Counted from the stretch's first letter, positions 41,564 through 56,200 are shown. The stretch is DNA of 64,000 nucleotides from Osedax frankpressi (GCA_964035775.1 OZ038313.1:38380016-38444015); one strand, 5' to 3'. The notes: generated by a model from the sequence alone, not told the origin. Numbers and translations are program-made.

Positions 41564-41817
41564 CTAACGGCGCGCGGAGATGTGGTTAACGTAATGTGTA
41601 TTTATAGAGATATATGTTATAATGCATCATATATGGTGTGGTAACGGTACTATAAATATACCGGTGGCTCTACACTAAGCGTTACACTGTACAGTGTATA
41701 CCTCATATCGTTGACATAATACAAATTCATTTATATATATAAATTAAATATTTCTAGTTTGTAATTTTAAAAATGTCACAGAAAATATTAAATATTATTA
41801 TATATATATATATATAC

Positions 41818-41876
<59 letters not shown>

Positions 41877-42054
41877 CATAATATGTGAATTCATTAATTA
41901 TGTATGTTATATGAAATTAATTATAAACCTCTTCTCTAAAGTCTGGGAATCTGTCGTGGTAAATCGCCATCATGTCCGGTTGGTCAAAGAATGTATAGAA
42001 GTCCTTAATCAATCCAACGCTGAATCTATAAATACACATATGTATATATGTATA

Positions 42055-42091
<37 letters not shown>

Positions 42092-42850
42092 GCATAAAAT
42101 GAATGTCTATGATAGATTTTAAATCTAAATTATTAATTTCCTTCTCCAGATAAACAAGTTAATCTATTATTTGTAATTACAATATTTAATATTATATATT
42201 GTACAAATATATATTGTATACATATATATATTCATTTCTTTAATTCTATTTATAATTTAAATTATTTTTATATATCTATCTATATACATGCATCTTGTAT
42301 TATATATTTTAAAAAAATGCTCTATTATTTTAATTTAATATCAATTTTATTCACTATTATATATTTCATGTTTATTATCTTATGATAAATGATGAAGGAT
42401 TTAGAATGAATTGATAACTTAAATTTTAATAATACTATACTGAACCCAACACCATAAACACATACACACATACAAACGCACGCAAACACGCACTCACTCG
42501 AATACACACATACACACACATACCCACAAACACACACACAATCACATACATACACACCAATTAGTAATATTTATATTTTATCTATATAATATAAATATAA
42601 TATTGATTATTTTTATATAATTTACTTATAGGTAATATAAAATTAAAATGTAACCTATTGCCTAAATCTTTAAGGAATTTCTCATGCAATCCATAAAGGC
42701 AAGTGTAATTATTTGTAGAGAAGCCAGACTTGGAAAGGCAAGTTATTGTTTCTATCGTTTTGTGCTGAGGGTGTATATTATAGAGAAATATAAATGTTAA
42801 ATATAGAAATAAACAAATACTACACTAACATTGCTATTCACATTGATACG

Positions 42851-42903
<53 letters not shown>

Positions 42904-42904
42904 A

Positions 42905-42951
<47 letters not shown>

Positions 42952-45900
42952 TATAAATACTGGCACTAAAGTTAACGTATATCAAAACCAATACTGACCT
43001 GATTAATATGCACCATAAAATATCCAGGATTCTCCCTTGAACCATCGTTCATCGCTGATCCGGTTGTCAGAACTTCTCCGAAATCGATTTGAGTCTTAGC
43101 CAGGGTATTAGCAACCGGAATCTGAGGTCTGTGTAAGTGGAAGTAGTGGATTCCACCAGGTAACGTTGCTCCGATAATCTACAAAGAACAGATCAATAAG
43201 AGATTGAAATTTGAATTTAAATAGTTTAAATATAAATTGGTCTATATTATATCATTAGTTTAATTTCTGCACATCAAAAACTATAAAAAAGATTAATAAT
43301 AATTTCTTCTGGGGTTTTGTTAATTAGGAACCTTTGGATTTTTATAAAGTGGAATTAATTTCAATTTGTCTGGATCGGGAATGGTCTCTGGAACCAACGT
43401 CGGGTCAAATAATGTCAATAGAGAATTAGCCAATCGTATGCCGAGCTCCTTACTGTATAAGTATAAACAATCTTAAATATGTTCACAATCACAAGCATTT
43501 AGATATACACTTCTAAACACAACATATCTCAGTTCACAATAGTACAATTTCAATTAATTCACAATAGCAGGAGGATATATACATAATAAAATAAATGATA
43601 TTTAAATATATAGTAAAATAAAAATAATAATATTAAAAGTAGTCCATACTGCGAAATGTTGTTCTTAGTAGATAATACCTATTGAAGATTTCGTGTGTAA
43701 GGTTGTCGGAATGATAACATCGGCGGAACTTGGTGGATGGTCCCGCTGCCCTGATAGTTACGTCATTGGTGTGGAAGTTGGAGTCGAGTACCAGACGACC
43801 ATCGTATACCAGGCACGCGTCATTGATAGCAGTGAACGCGCTGTGGTCGATGTCTCGAGCCGAGAATGAGAACAGGGCTTTGCAAGGAAATTGCTTAGGC
43901 TTATCGTTAGTTTTGAACGTTACTCCAGAGATGAAGTTAGTCACCTGAGGAAGACGCGAATGAGTATTAGTTAGTAAGTGAGGAAGATGGGAGCGAGGAT
44001 TAGTTAGTAAGTGAGGAAGTGGTTATGAGGGAGATTATGAGAGAGAGCATAAATAACTCATTATAATGAAGACAGATAGAACGAAATGATATAAAGACTA
44101 TGAAAGCGAGAAAGGAAATAATGTATAATGGTAAGGAACTAAATAATAGAAGATGAAGGAATACAGAAATATAAAAATTTAGAATAAATTAAAAAGAAAG
44201 GGAAAAGAGTAAGGAAGAAAATAATATATTTGAAGAGATAAGATGAATAAAAAATATGAAAGAAGATTAGGAGAAAGTACTGGGAAAAAGAGAGAGAGAG
44301 AGAGAGAGAGAGAGTGTATGAGAGAGAGAGAGAGATAGACTACAACAATTAGTAGAATTACACTCACGATATTCAAAGAATTTGACCGACTGCTACAAGC
44401 TGACAACATTCTTTTCACTTCCAACTCCTCGTCAGTATCGTAAGCCTCTTCGGAAAACTCCAATTCGTCCAATAAGAAGTTTTCGTAGACGTTTACTCCT
44501 AGTTTCTGTAATGACGCGAACACAGATCTCTCGACCTCTACATTGTTGAAGCATGGCACCTCTTCATCGTCAAGTGGTTGCTGTTACGGTATTTAATGCT
44601 TGGTAGTGTAATGGGTTCTATTGGAGCGAAGACGACACATATATTATATAATAATATGTTTAATGTATTTAAAGTTATCTTTAGAATAGATAGATCTGCA
44701 TATGTTGAATTGTTGTCAAGATTAGATCAACTTTAATAAACTATCAAATAATCTATATTTATACATAACGTTTACAATTTAAAAATAATATTATAATGAG
44801 ATAGAAAACTCGTCTGCGCAGTTGACTGCATAGAGAATCAAAACAATACAAAACAAACCACTGCGAAGTGGATACAGGCGGCCGATATATTGAGATCCAA
44901 TAGGGCCGTAATGCAAGTGAAGGCGTTCAAGCTGTTGCCGTAGACAACGACGTGATCCAGGTCGGCCTCGTCGATAAGTTTCCGATCTGCCGGCAGCGCG
45001 CGAGGAGATTCCGGAGTCTTATCGGCCAACACCAGACCGTACCGGATATCGGTGCAGAGTTGGCTCAGCGATTCCGACGACGTGCCGTCGCTGGACGACG
45101 CGGAGCCGGGTTTGCAAGCGGGAGCAGCTGCGGCGGCCATAGCGGATTTGGAAGGGAGACGGTTGTACATGAAATTCATCTCGAGCCAAGACAATGCAAC
45201 GCTGGCATCGTAAACGTCATTTATGACGAATAGATTCTCCGGGGGCGGTATCGGGTAAACTGAAGCATATGGATTTGGGGTCAAAAGGGTCAGATGTAGA
45301 AGGGTCAGATGTAGAAGGGTCAGTTGTAATTACCATAGGGAGATGTTAAACTGGTAGGAGACTGAATGATGAATGGTATAAATTACGAGTTTAAATATTA
45401 ATTCAGAAATGATAGTTAATTAATAAATAAATAGTTAATTAAATACATTGAAAAATGTTTAAATCTTGCAAACCTGTATGATTTTGAATTTCTCTATCCT
45501 TTGTTACTATCTCTACATTGTTCAGTATGGGGTACTGTTATTGTAGATACAAGAGATTAAACACGATTATAATATTTCTTATTATATTTTAATCATATTT
45601 AATATAAGTGGTTTAAATTTCACTTAAAAATCATCAAAACCCAAACGTCTTTTTTCCATCTCTCCAAAATATTACTTTCTATGAGTCATCTTCAATGTAA
45701 AAACAATATTTCGATAAAATCCCATAAGGTCAAAGAATAATAATCAAAATTGCGATTCTTAATTATCAACCAATATCCAAACAATCTTGCAATACTTTAC
45801 TTTTTAATTTACAATATTTCATAACAAATATTTGATTTTACTCTTTGCCAACCGATAAATATTAAATTATATTATCTATTTTTCTGCTTTCATGACTAAC

Positions 45901-48617
45901 ATTAAACTCTTTATACTTTACACATGAATACCATGAATACACCTTACCTACAGTTTGAATCATAATTCTCTAAACCAACCTTGCATAAATGATCTACAAC
46001 CTCTACTAGAATAGACTAAATCATTTACTGCCGTTATTAAATGTAGGGATCAATATTTGCGATAACGTACTTTCAATTGATATTGCAAACAATTTCCCTA
46101 TACAATCACAACAAACCACAGATAATCTCCCTAACCTAATATAATCACTCTTATTTATCAATTACCTAAATATATAACTTTGCACAATACCTCATTTCAA
46201 TTATATCCCAAACAACCATTCCTTTCTTTATCAATGTCGATATTAATTATCTTACCCTTACCCTTATATACATCAGATTTAAATCCAATTAACTACCAAT
46301 CCATCTTTAACTCACTCTTAACACAACTTCCATTCATTTCTTTATGAATTTCTCTCCCCAAACAATCTTGAATTTGCCATCCTCCAGCTGCCCAAACCTG
46401 AAATTGAATTCCTGTGGCGAGTATCAAGTGATCGTAGGGAACTTCGAACGTGTCGCCGTTTTGTTGGTTTCGTACGCGTACCAATTTGTGCATTCTATCA
46501 ATCGCCACCATCTCTCCGACTACCGTATTCACCCAGGACTTCAATGACGTAGTGGCGAAGTCCTGTAGTTCGTAGGCGTGGTCTGTCGGCAGCATCTTAT
46601 AGCATAGAGGATCTGTAGGGGGCGTGATAAGAGGCGTGGTCTGTCGGCAGCATCTTATAGCGCAGTGGATCTATAGGGGGCGTGGTAAGAGGCGTGGTCT
46701 GTCGGCAGCATCTTATAGCATAGTGGATCTGTAGGGGGCGTGGTAAGAGGCGTGGTCTGTCGGCAGCATCTTATAGCGCAGTGGATCTGTAGGGGGCGTG
46801 GTAAAAGGCGTGGTATGTCGGCAGCATCTTATAGCGCAGTGGATCTGTAGGGGGCGTGGTAGGAGGCGTGGTCTGTCGGCAGAATCTTATAGAACAGTGG
46901 ATCTGTAGGGGGCGTGGTCTGTCGGCAGCATCTTATAGCGCAGTGGATCTGTAGGGGGCGTGGTAAGAGGCGTGGTCGGTCGGCAGCATCTTATAGCGCA
47001 GTGCATCTGTAGGGGGCGTGGTAAGAGGCGTGGTCTGTCGGCAGAATCTTATAGAACAGTGGATCTGTAAGAGGCGTGGTCTATCGGCAGCATCTTATAG
47101 CGCAGTTGATCTGTAGGGGGCGTGGTAAGAGGCGTGGTAAGAGGCGTGGTCTGTCGGCAGCATCTTATAGCGCAGTGCATCTGTAGGGGAGTGGTAAGAG
47201 GCGTGGTATGTCGGCAGCATCTTATAGCGCAGTGGATCTGTAGGGGGCGTGGTAGGAGGCGTGGTCTGTCGGCAGAATCTTATAGAACAGTGGATCTGTA
47301 GGGGGCGTGGTAAGAGGCGTGGTCTGTCGGCAGCATCTTATAGCGCAGTGCATCTGTAGGGGGCGTGGTAAGAGGCGTGGTCTGTCGGCAGCATCTTATA
47401 GCATAGTGGATATGTAGGGGGCGTGGTAAGAGGCGTGGTCTGTCGGCAGCATCTTATAGCGCAGTGGATCTGTAGGGGGCGTTGTAGGAGGCGTGGTCTG
47501 TCGGCAGAATCTTATAGAACAGTGGATCTGTAGGGGGCGTGGTCTGTCGGCAGCATCTTATAGCGCAGTGGATCTGTAGGGGGCGTGGTAAGAGGCGTGG
47601 TCTGTCGGCAGCATCTTATAGCGCAGTGGATCTATAGGGGGCGTGGTAAGAGGCGTGGTCTGTCGGCAGCATTTTATAGCGCAGTGGATCTGTAGGGGGC
47701 GTGGTAAGAGGCGTGGTCTGTCGGCAGCATCTTATAGCGCAGTGCATCTGTAGGGGGCGTGGTAAGAGGCGTGGTCTGTCGGCAGCATCTTATAGCATAG
47801 TGGATCTGTAGGGGGCGTGGTAAGAGGCGTGGTCTGTCGGCAGTATCTTATAGCATAGTGGATCTGTAGGGGGCGTGGTAAGAGGCGTGGTCTGTCGGCA
47901 GTATTTTATAGCGCAGTGGATCTGTAGGGGGTGTGGTAAGAGGCGTGGTCTGTCGGCAGCATCTTATAGCGCAGTGGATATGTAGGGGGCGTAGTAGTAG
48001 GCGTGGCCTATATGCAAAATATTATAACATAGATCAGTAAGTATGTTAGTAAAAGGTGTGCTCTGTTGGTAAAAGATTATAGAATAGAAGGTGTGTAGGA
48101 CAACTAAAGATGGGTGTAGGGTAACTGAAGATAAGTGTAGGGCAACTAATTATGGGTCTAGGGCAACAGAAGATGGGTGTAGGACAACTGAAGATGGGTG
48201 TAGGGCAACTGAAGATGGGTATAGGGCAACTGAAGATGGGTGTAGGGCAACTGAAGATGGGTGTAGGGCAACTGAAGATGGGTGTAGGGCAACTGAAGAT
48301 GAGTTTAGGGCAACTGAAGATGGGTGTAGGGCAACTGAAGATGAGTGTAAGGCAACTGAAGATGAGTGTAGAGCAACTGAAGATGGGTGTAGGCATGGAT
48401 GACGAAGTGCATCGAAAATACAGACTATGTGATGTGATTATTTATCATGATTTGATCTTTTGTCGGTCAAATCATGCCGAAAAACTTGGTTAAGAGAAAG
48501 TTTTAAAGACGAGGTTAGGAGAAAGATTAGAGAAGAGGTTGGGAGAGAGATTAAGAGACAAGTTAGATACTATATTAGTAGAGATGGTAGGAGATCTTTC
48601 AAGAGAGATAATAGGAG

Positions 48618-48670
<53 letters not shown>

Positions 48671-50121
48671 GCGTATGGTCTATTAATTTATTAGAATATT
48701 ACAATAGGCTGATAATTAGAAATATCAGATATACATCCACTGCTCCAACTCACCGTAGTTAAATTCATCTATCAATCCGTGTTTGGAGATCAACGTGATG
48801 TTATTGAATCTCAAGTGCGGACAGAAAGCAAAACTCTCTAAGAACGCCAAACCAACGGACGATGCGCCGACAACTACAACTCGTGAGTTTACTGTGACCT
48901 ATCGGTGGATGTAGTCAGAGGTCAAGGTCGATGTAGAGCAAAAACTCGCCTTAACGAACACTAAATATATCCCCATAGGATAATAATGATTACAATAATA
49001 AGATTATCTTTAGTTGACTATTGTCTTAACATATCGTCTCGATTAACTTTTGATCTATTGAGAAAATAGTCAGACATCGATATTCTAATTATAATTCTGT
49101 CCTAACCTTAGGTTCGAGTGTAAGTTTACGATTCATGTGGGCCAGCGTGAAGGTTTGACCACCAATACCTCTGACCCTTCGACTTGGAGCATTTCTTCTC
49201 ATCACCTCAGCAGAGTAGTCAATCTGCCTGCGTGCCTTAACCTGGAGGAAATATTGGTCGTAGCGTGAAACTGGGAACTGTCGGGAGAAATGAAGTGATA
49301 ACGAGTCTACTGGATTTTTGACGTTATGTTATATAATATCTGATATGAATTCAATTAAATAGCGAATATATTATGAAGTGTACGAGCTATTAAGTTAAAC
49401 AAGCAATTCCTCTTTGTATTGAAAATAAATAAGAATTTATATATATTAGAAATTATAAGTATTGTTAAGAAAAACATGATTTGGTTGTTTAAGTTTTTTA
49501 GCAATTATATAGATGTCGATTAATGTATTGTTAAATAAGAAAAGAAAATATTCCAAACGAACGGGAATGAGATCAGGAAGCGCCGAAATCATCGTGTGAG
49601 TTTGAACGAAGTTGGAAGATGTAATTGCGGGGAATAACGGATAGTAGAGACAGGTCTTGTCTCCGATACGAAGGATCTCCTAATAGAGGTCAAGAGGTTA
49701 CGTTAATGATAACGATATATCCGTTATCATGTATTGAAAATAATTGAATTTTTTGTATGAAATGATTTTTATACATTTATGTAGGGCTAAGTATTATTAT
49801 AGTAATTAAACTAAATCATAACTCTAGGTATTGGTTATTAACATATTTTATAATTTACTATATATTAATAAAAATACGGTACTTATTATTGCAAACCTTA
49901 AGGAAGTGTTTGGTATAAATCTTGAAAATCGGGTTGATGAGGAAGTGGTAGAGGTGTCCGTGATCTTCCCTCCGATGGTGGTTGTAGTAAATAAAGTCTT
50001 CGATATTGTAGTGCGAACGAATGAACTCAATTTCCTCTTCCAACCTCACAACAGCGATTCCTATTACCTGTGTGAGAAATAGGATTTAAATTCGATAACG
50101 TTTATATAATAATATTATGCG

Positions 50122-50206
<85 letters not shown>

Positions 50207-53200
50207 GTACATTCCAAAATTCGTTAATAAATTCTATTTTCAAGATCGACTCTATTGGAATAAGTGTGAATTAATGACAATGAATAATTTATGTAAGAGA
50301 TTTACAAACCTGTTCATTGGCCTCCTTTCCTGCTGTTGCAACAAACGCTTGCAGTTGTGTTCCGTCGTTATCTCTGCGAGCTCTGTGAAACTGCTCAAAA
50401 TCTTCAATGATTAGTTCTTTTGCGGTAATCTTATCTGACCAGGATTAGTAAGGAAGATATAAAGATTTGGAGGTTAAGTAAACGGTATTAAGCGTTTAAG
50501 ATTAAATGGATAGAGATTTAGGGTATTGAAATTAGACTTGAGTTAAATAATGCTCTAGGATGTGTTTATTAACAATCCAATAACGGATATTAATTTTGAA
50601 AAAAAACTTCCTCGACTAAATAACCATTCTTATAGATCGCTAACCACTCTTGACCTACTGACCTACTAGTCGTGCAATGTCCTCCATATCGCTCTCCTTA
50701 GCTTTGCGGATATTAACGTCACGCCTCAGCGATTCGCGCGAAAATACGTATACTTCGTGCGTCACGGTCGAGTGAGCACGTGGACACACGCGCACACCAC
50801 ATTGCAGTAACGGGAACTCGGGCACCAGGTGAGGTACGGAAATTACACAGAAATCCAGGTCAGGGAATAATTCAAATGCTAACGGGAAAAGTGTAATAAA
50901 TAACGTATACGTACTTATCTCATTGTAATTTATAAAGTAATTATATTAATATAAGTTAATATAAAACATGAATAGATCGTTTAATAAATAAATTATATTC
51001 TATACATATGGAATGTATAATTATTTAGAATTAGATTATTATTCTTCTTAAAAAAATACTTCATTTTATTGATTAATTGATGAAATGAACAAAATTGATT
51101 TGTTGTAATAAAGTTGGTGAACCTTTCGGCAGGAAGTCTGCAGATCTCATTTCATTCTTATTGTCGATTACGAACAACTGAATAGCGAAGCAATTCGACG
51201 TCCCGTTGTAACTAGGAACTATCTCATCGCGCGACCAGGTCAAGTTGGGTACCTCGATATTGCCGGAGGAAATGTTAGACCCGTAATTCTCATATTCGTC
51301 TTGAAGGGATGAGAGAGCGGTTCCTACCTTACCTGGTGGCAGAATAAAGGGTGTGGTTATAGAATGGGAGGAGAGAGCAGTACCTAACTTACATTGTGCG
51401 GGATAATTGGTGTTTTTATAGAATGGGAGGAGTTAGTTGTATCTAATTTCCTCGGTTGGCGGATAAAAGGTATAGTTATAGAAAAGGAGGAGATAGCGAT
51501 ATCTACCTTACCTACGGAGCGGAGAAATAGTGTATCTATAGAATGTAAGGAGATAACAATACCTTTTTTTCTTAGTGAGAGTGATAAGAATATCATGGTA
51601 AAGGTTGGTATTAAGTAGGTTAAAGTAGTAGGTTAAAGTGAGTAGATGTAGGCAGAAAGAAAATATAGTGACGTAACTAACCAACGTAATCTGAACATTG
51701 GCTTTTATGACTCGTAGAGAAATTAGATCCCTCAATAGTAATTGAGTGTTCTTCATCTTCACTCGGCGACTTGTCAGCCTTTGTGTTATCTGTATTGTTA
51801 TCTGTATTGTGTAATGGGTGGTCAGACGTTATATTACCTGCATTGTTATCTTAGGTGTTGTTATCTTATAATAGGTGGTCAGCCTTTTTGTTAAATGCAT
51901 TGTTATCTTAGGTTATAATAGGTGGTCAGCCTTTTTGTTAAAGGCATTGTTATCTTAGGTAATAATAGGTGGTCAGCCTTCTTGTTAAATGCATTGTTAT
52001 CTTAGGCTAGATGTGTAAGTGTGTATTTTGGCGTTAGAATTTATATCTTATCAAAATGCTATGAAATAGAACATTAATCACAACCTGGTAGAGTTACTTC
52101 CTCCGGGACATTGACCTCTGATACGATGATGTCATCAGGAGACGGTTTCCTCAGCCCATTATATGCATTCAATTCAAAACAATCATTTAGTAGGGCTAAG
52201 TTTACCTGAAATAATAACAATAGATTGTATTTAAAAAATAGGTATAGAATTAATAAGTTAAAATTAATAACAAATTATTTTGATAAATTGATACATTCTT
52301 ATAATATCTATAATTATAATTAGTTAAAACTAGAATATTACATTTTAATTAAAGACAAAACTGCTTTAACTAGTGATGCTATAGTTTGATAATATATCCT
52401 AATGGTATTCACATCGGATTAAATTCAAATACAAATTGGTAACTAGTGACTCAGCAAATTCATACTAAAACCTCTTCTCACCATAGTAATAGAACTTATA
52501 GTAACTTCAGAGTAATGAAACTCAGAGTAACTTCAGAGTAATGAAACTTAGAGTAACTTCAGGGTAATGAAACTCAGAGTAACTTCAGAGTAATAAAACT
52601 CAGAGTAACTTCAGAGTAATGAAACTTAAAGTAACTCTAGAGTAATGAAACTCAGAGTAACTTCAGAGTAATGAAACTCAGAGTAACTTCAGAGTAATGA
52701 AACTTATAGTAACTTCAGAGTAACGAAACTCAGAGTAACTCTAGAGTAATGAAACTTATAGTAACTCCAGAGTAATGAAACTCAGAGTAACTCTAGAGTA
52801 ATGGAACTTATAGTAACTTCAGAGTAATGGAACTTAGAGTAACTTCAGAGTAATGAAACTCAGAGTAACTTTAGAGTAATGCAACTCAGAGTAACTCTAG
52901 AGTAATGAAACTTAGAGTAACACCAGAATAATACAACTTAGAGTAACTCCAGAGTAATGAAACTTAGAGTAACTCCCGAGTAATGAAACTTAGAGTAACA
53001 CCAGAGTAATACAACTCAGAGTAACTCTAGAGTAATGAAACTTAGAGTAACTCTAGAGTAATGAAACTTAGAGTAACACCAGAGTAATACAACTCAGAGT
53101 AACTCTAGAGTAATGAAACTTAGAGTAACACCAGAGTAATACAACTCAGAGTAACTCTAGAGTAATGAAACTTAGAGTAACTTCAGAGTAATGAAACTTA

Positions 53201-56200
53201 TAGTAACTCCAGAGTAATGAAACTTAGAGTAACTTCAGAGTAATGAAACTTAGAGTAACTCCAAAATAATACAACTCAGAGCAACTACAGAGTAATGAAA
53301 CTTAGAGTAACACCAGAGTAATACAACTCAGAGTAACTCTAGAGTAATGAAACTTAGAGTAACACCAGAGTAATACAACTCAGAGTAACTCTAGAGTAAT
53401 GAAACTTAGAGTAACTTCAGAGTAATGAAACTTATAGTAACTCCAGAGTAATGAAACTTAGAGTAACTTCAGAGTAATGAAACTTAGAGTAACTCCAAAA
53501 TAATACAACTCAGAGCAACTACAGAGTAATGAAACTTAGAGTAACACCAGAGTAATACAACTCAGAGTAACTCTAGAGTAATGAAACTTAGAGTAACTTC
53601 AGAGTAATGAAACTTATAGTAACTCCAGAGTAATGAAACTTAGAGTAACTTCAGAGTAATGAAACTTATAGTAACTCCAGAGTAATGAAACTTAGAGTAA
53701 CTCCAGAGTAATGAAACTTAGAGTAACTTCAGAGTAATGAAACTTAGAGTAACTCCAGAGCAATAGAAACTCGGTTGACATCTTTTTAATATTGAGAAAT
53801 ATATTCTATAGATTATTGTATAATAAATAATAGTTTAAAATAGATATCGTTAATAAAATTAATATTAGTAATTAATATAAAATATATAAACGGGGTTTGC
53901 CTTTAACATTTTATTAGGATACTAAATTGCGGTTGAATTTAATTAGGTGTGATTACCATATAAGGCAGAGTGCGATTACGTAATGGTGTGATTATGTAAC
54001 GAAATGCTATGACTCACCTGAGTACTGACACTCATAAATCCAACTGCGGAGTCGTCGACCTCACCAACCAAACATTGCATCTCTTCATCCTGGATGTATG
54101 GAGGTCAAATAAAACTATTGATTTTAGAGTTCCTATAGTAATTCGAAGACCTATACGTATACGAGCTGCCCGTACAATGTACGACGTACACTGTATGGCG
54201 TACACTGTACGGCGTACTGTACGACGTACACTGTACGGTGTACATCCACATATAATACGCACACATTAATTTATTCATACATAACAAATAAATACTGTGT
54301 GACGTACATCGATTTTTTTTTTCATTTCATCATGTACACGATTAAACGAAATTCAAACAAATTGATAATATGTTTTAAGTGTATTACAAAAGTAATCTTA
54401 TCACTTCAATATCCAACTTTAAATAAACAATAAGAACTAATATTGTTCAAAAGATGTGATTCAACTACTAGACACTTTCATGTCGAATAATATCACAAGC
54501 CATCCCACATACTTAATTATTTATAACAATTACCAATTCTTATATATATCAATATGCTTACAAAGAGCAATACCCCCGAGATAAACAATATTGCCGACGT
54601 ACTTAATAAGTCACATTCCCTACCGTCGCACGAAACAAACTACGCCCCGATACGAGTACCTGTGCGTCAATGAGTTCGGCCAGGAAGTACTCCCCATACT
54701 TGTCTAGCAGATATGTATTCTTGGCGTTGAAAATAGGCGTCAAATCGTCGTGATCTTTGACCCTTGCCTCGCGCACGTATAATGCCGGGGCGTGGTCGTT
54801 ACGGTGGCATACGAAGAGGGCGGGGCGTGGACTATGAGATACGCCCCCCATAGATGCGGCGACTACTACAGGATCTGCAACAACTTCTTCGAATACAGAG
54901 GCGACCGCTGATTCTGGATAAACACCTAGGCATGGGGTTTGGGTTATGGACGCTGGATAAACACCTAGGCATGGGGTTTGGGTTATGGACGCTGGATAAA
55001 CACCTAGGCATGGGGTTTGGGTTATGAACGCTGGATAAACACCTAGGCATGGGGTTTGGGTTATGGAGTCTGGATAAAGTTCTAAACGTTGGTTCTGAGT
55101 TATGGAGTTTGAGGTATAAGATTTGGGGTGGGGTTAATAGTGTATTGGGTATGTGGTTTGGAGTGTGATGTGTCAGGCATGTGGTATGATCTATGGGTGT
55201 AGTTATGTAAGGGTTGTTGAGGGATGTATTGACAAATGGAATACTAAAACACATGTATGATAATATAATATATTCATTATAATATATTCATTATTCATTA
55301 TAATATATTCATTATAATATAGCACTATATATACTACGTATATTATATATACGTCATTGCATATACTACGTACTATAGTACGTAGTATATGCAATTGCGT
55401 GTGCAAGTATTGCATACTATTAATGAGATGTATATAATACTGTCTTACCAATAGGAACTACGAGGAACACGAAGTAAAGATCTACGATTGCGTTGAATAC
55501 TGTTCTCATGATCTCTTGGGCGCAGCCTAGCGAGTATTCGGATTTCGAAACAAAATAGTGCAAGAAAAGCGTATTGGTCGGAGTACACTTCTCAAGTAAG
55601 TCTTCGTCGTAACCGCCTAATCGAATCCACTCTTCCCAATCCCCTGGAGCAACGTAGTCCAAGTTAGGATAGTCAAATAATGCAGCATGCCCAAGTACCT
55701 TTCGGAATAAATTTGGGATCTATATTATAAGCACATTAAATTTAATTATATTACATATAATAATTATAACATAATATAATACATATATAATATTGATTTC
55801 TCATTAAATTATGAATCAGTTGTGGTAATAATAATCAAGAATAATCATTATTAAAAGAAATATAATAATGTTACTTGAAACAAAGACAAGTTATACATAA
55901 TACCATAAAAATATTACTAAAATGACATTAATACATATTATCATAGCGATTAAATTAATACGATATTATATAACTGTATTAATAAAATTTGAGAAATAAT
56001 TTTTATTGATTATTATCAATATACTAAACCTTTTCATAATTTAATTAAATGGACTTTGTAACAATTATTAATAATCCCAAAATAATAAAATATCCCACAA
56101 TAGTAATTATATACATTTTAACAACTAGTTTATATTCATATATGTGTATACCGTATCGTCCTCATTGCAAAGGGTAACTGCTAATGCCGCCTTTTCAATT

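Noticed and set aside
46613-48005. CRISPR-like direct repeats
   Set aside because: Units are contiguous without unique spacers, and the setting is a eukaryotic intron.
48046-48493. Three overlapping frames of 7-residue repeats (PTPIFSC, CRATEDG, GQLKMGV)
   Set aside because: All derive from the 21-bp intronic minisatellite of CFAP61.
54832-55254. 140-codon frame with NPNPMPRCLSSVH repeats joined to the exon 3 region
   Set aside because: The repeat lies in intron 2. Exon 3 in a different frame matches CFAP61.
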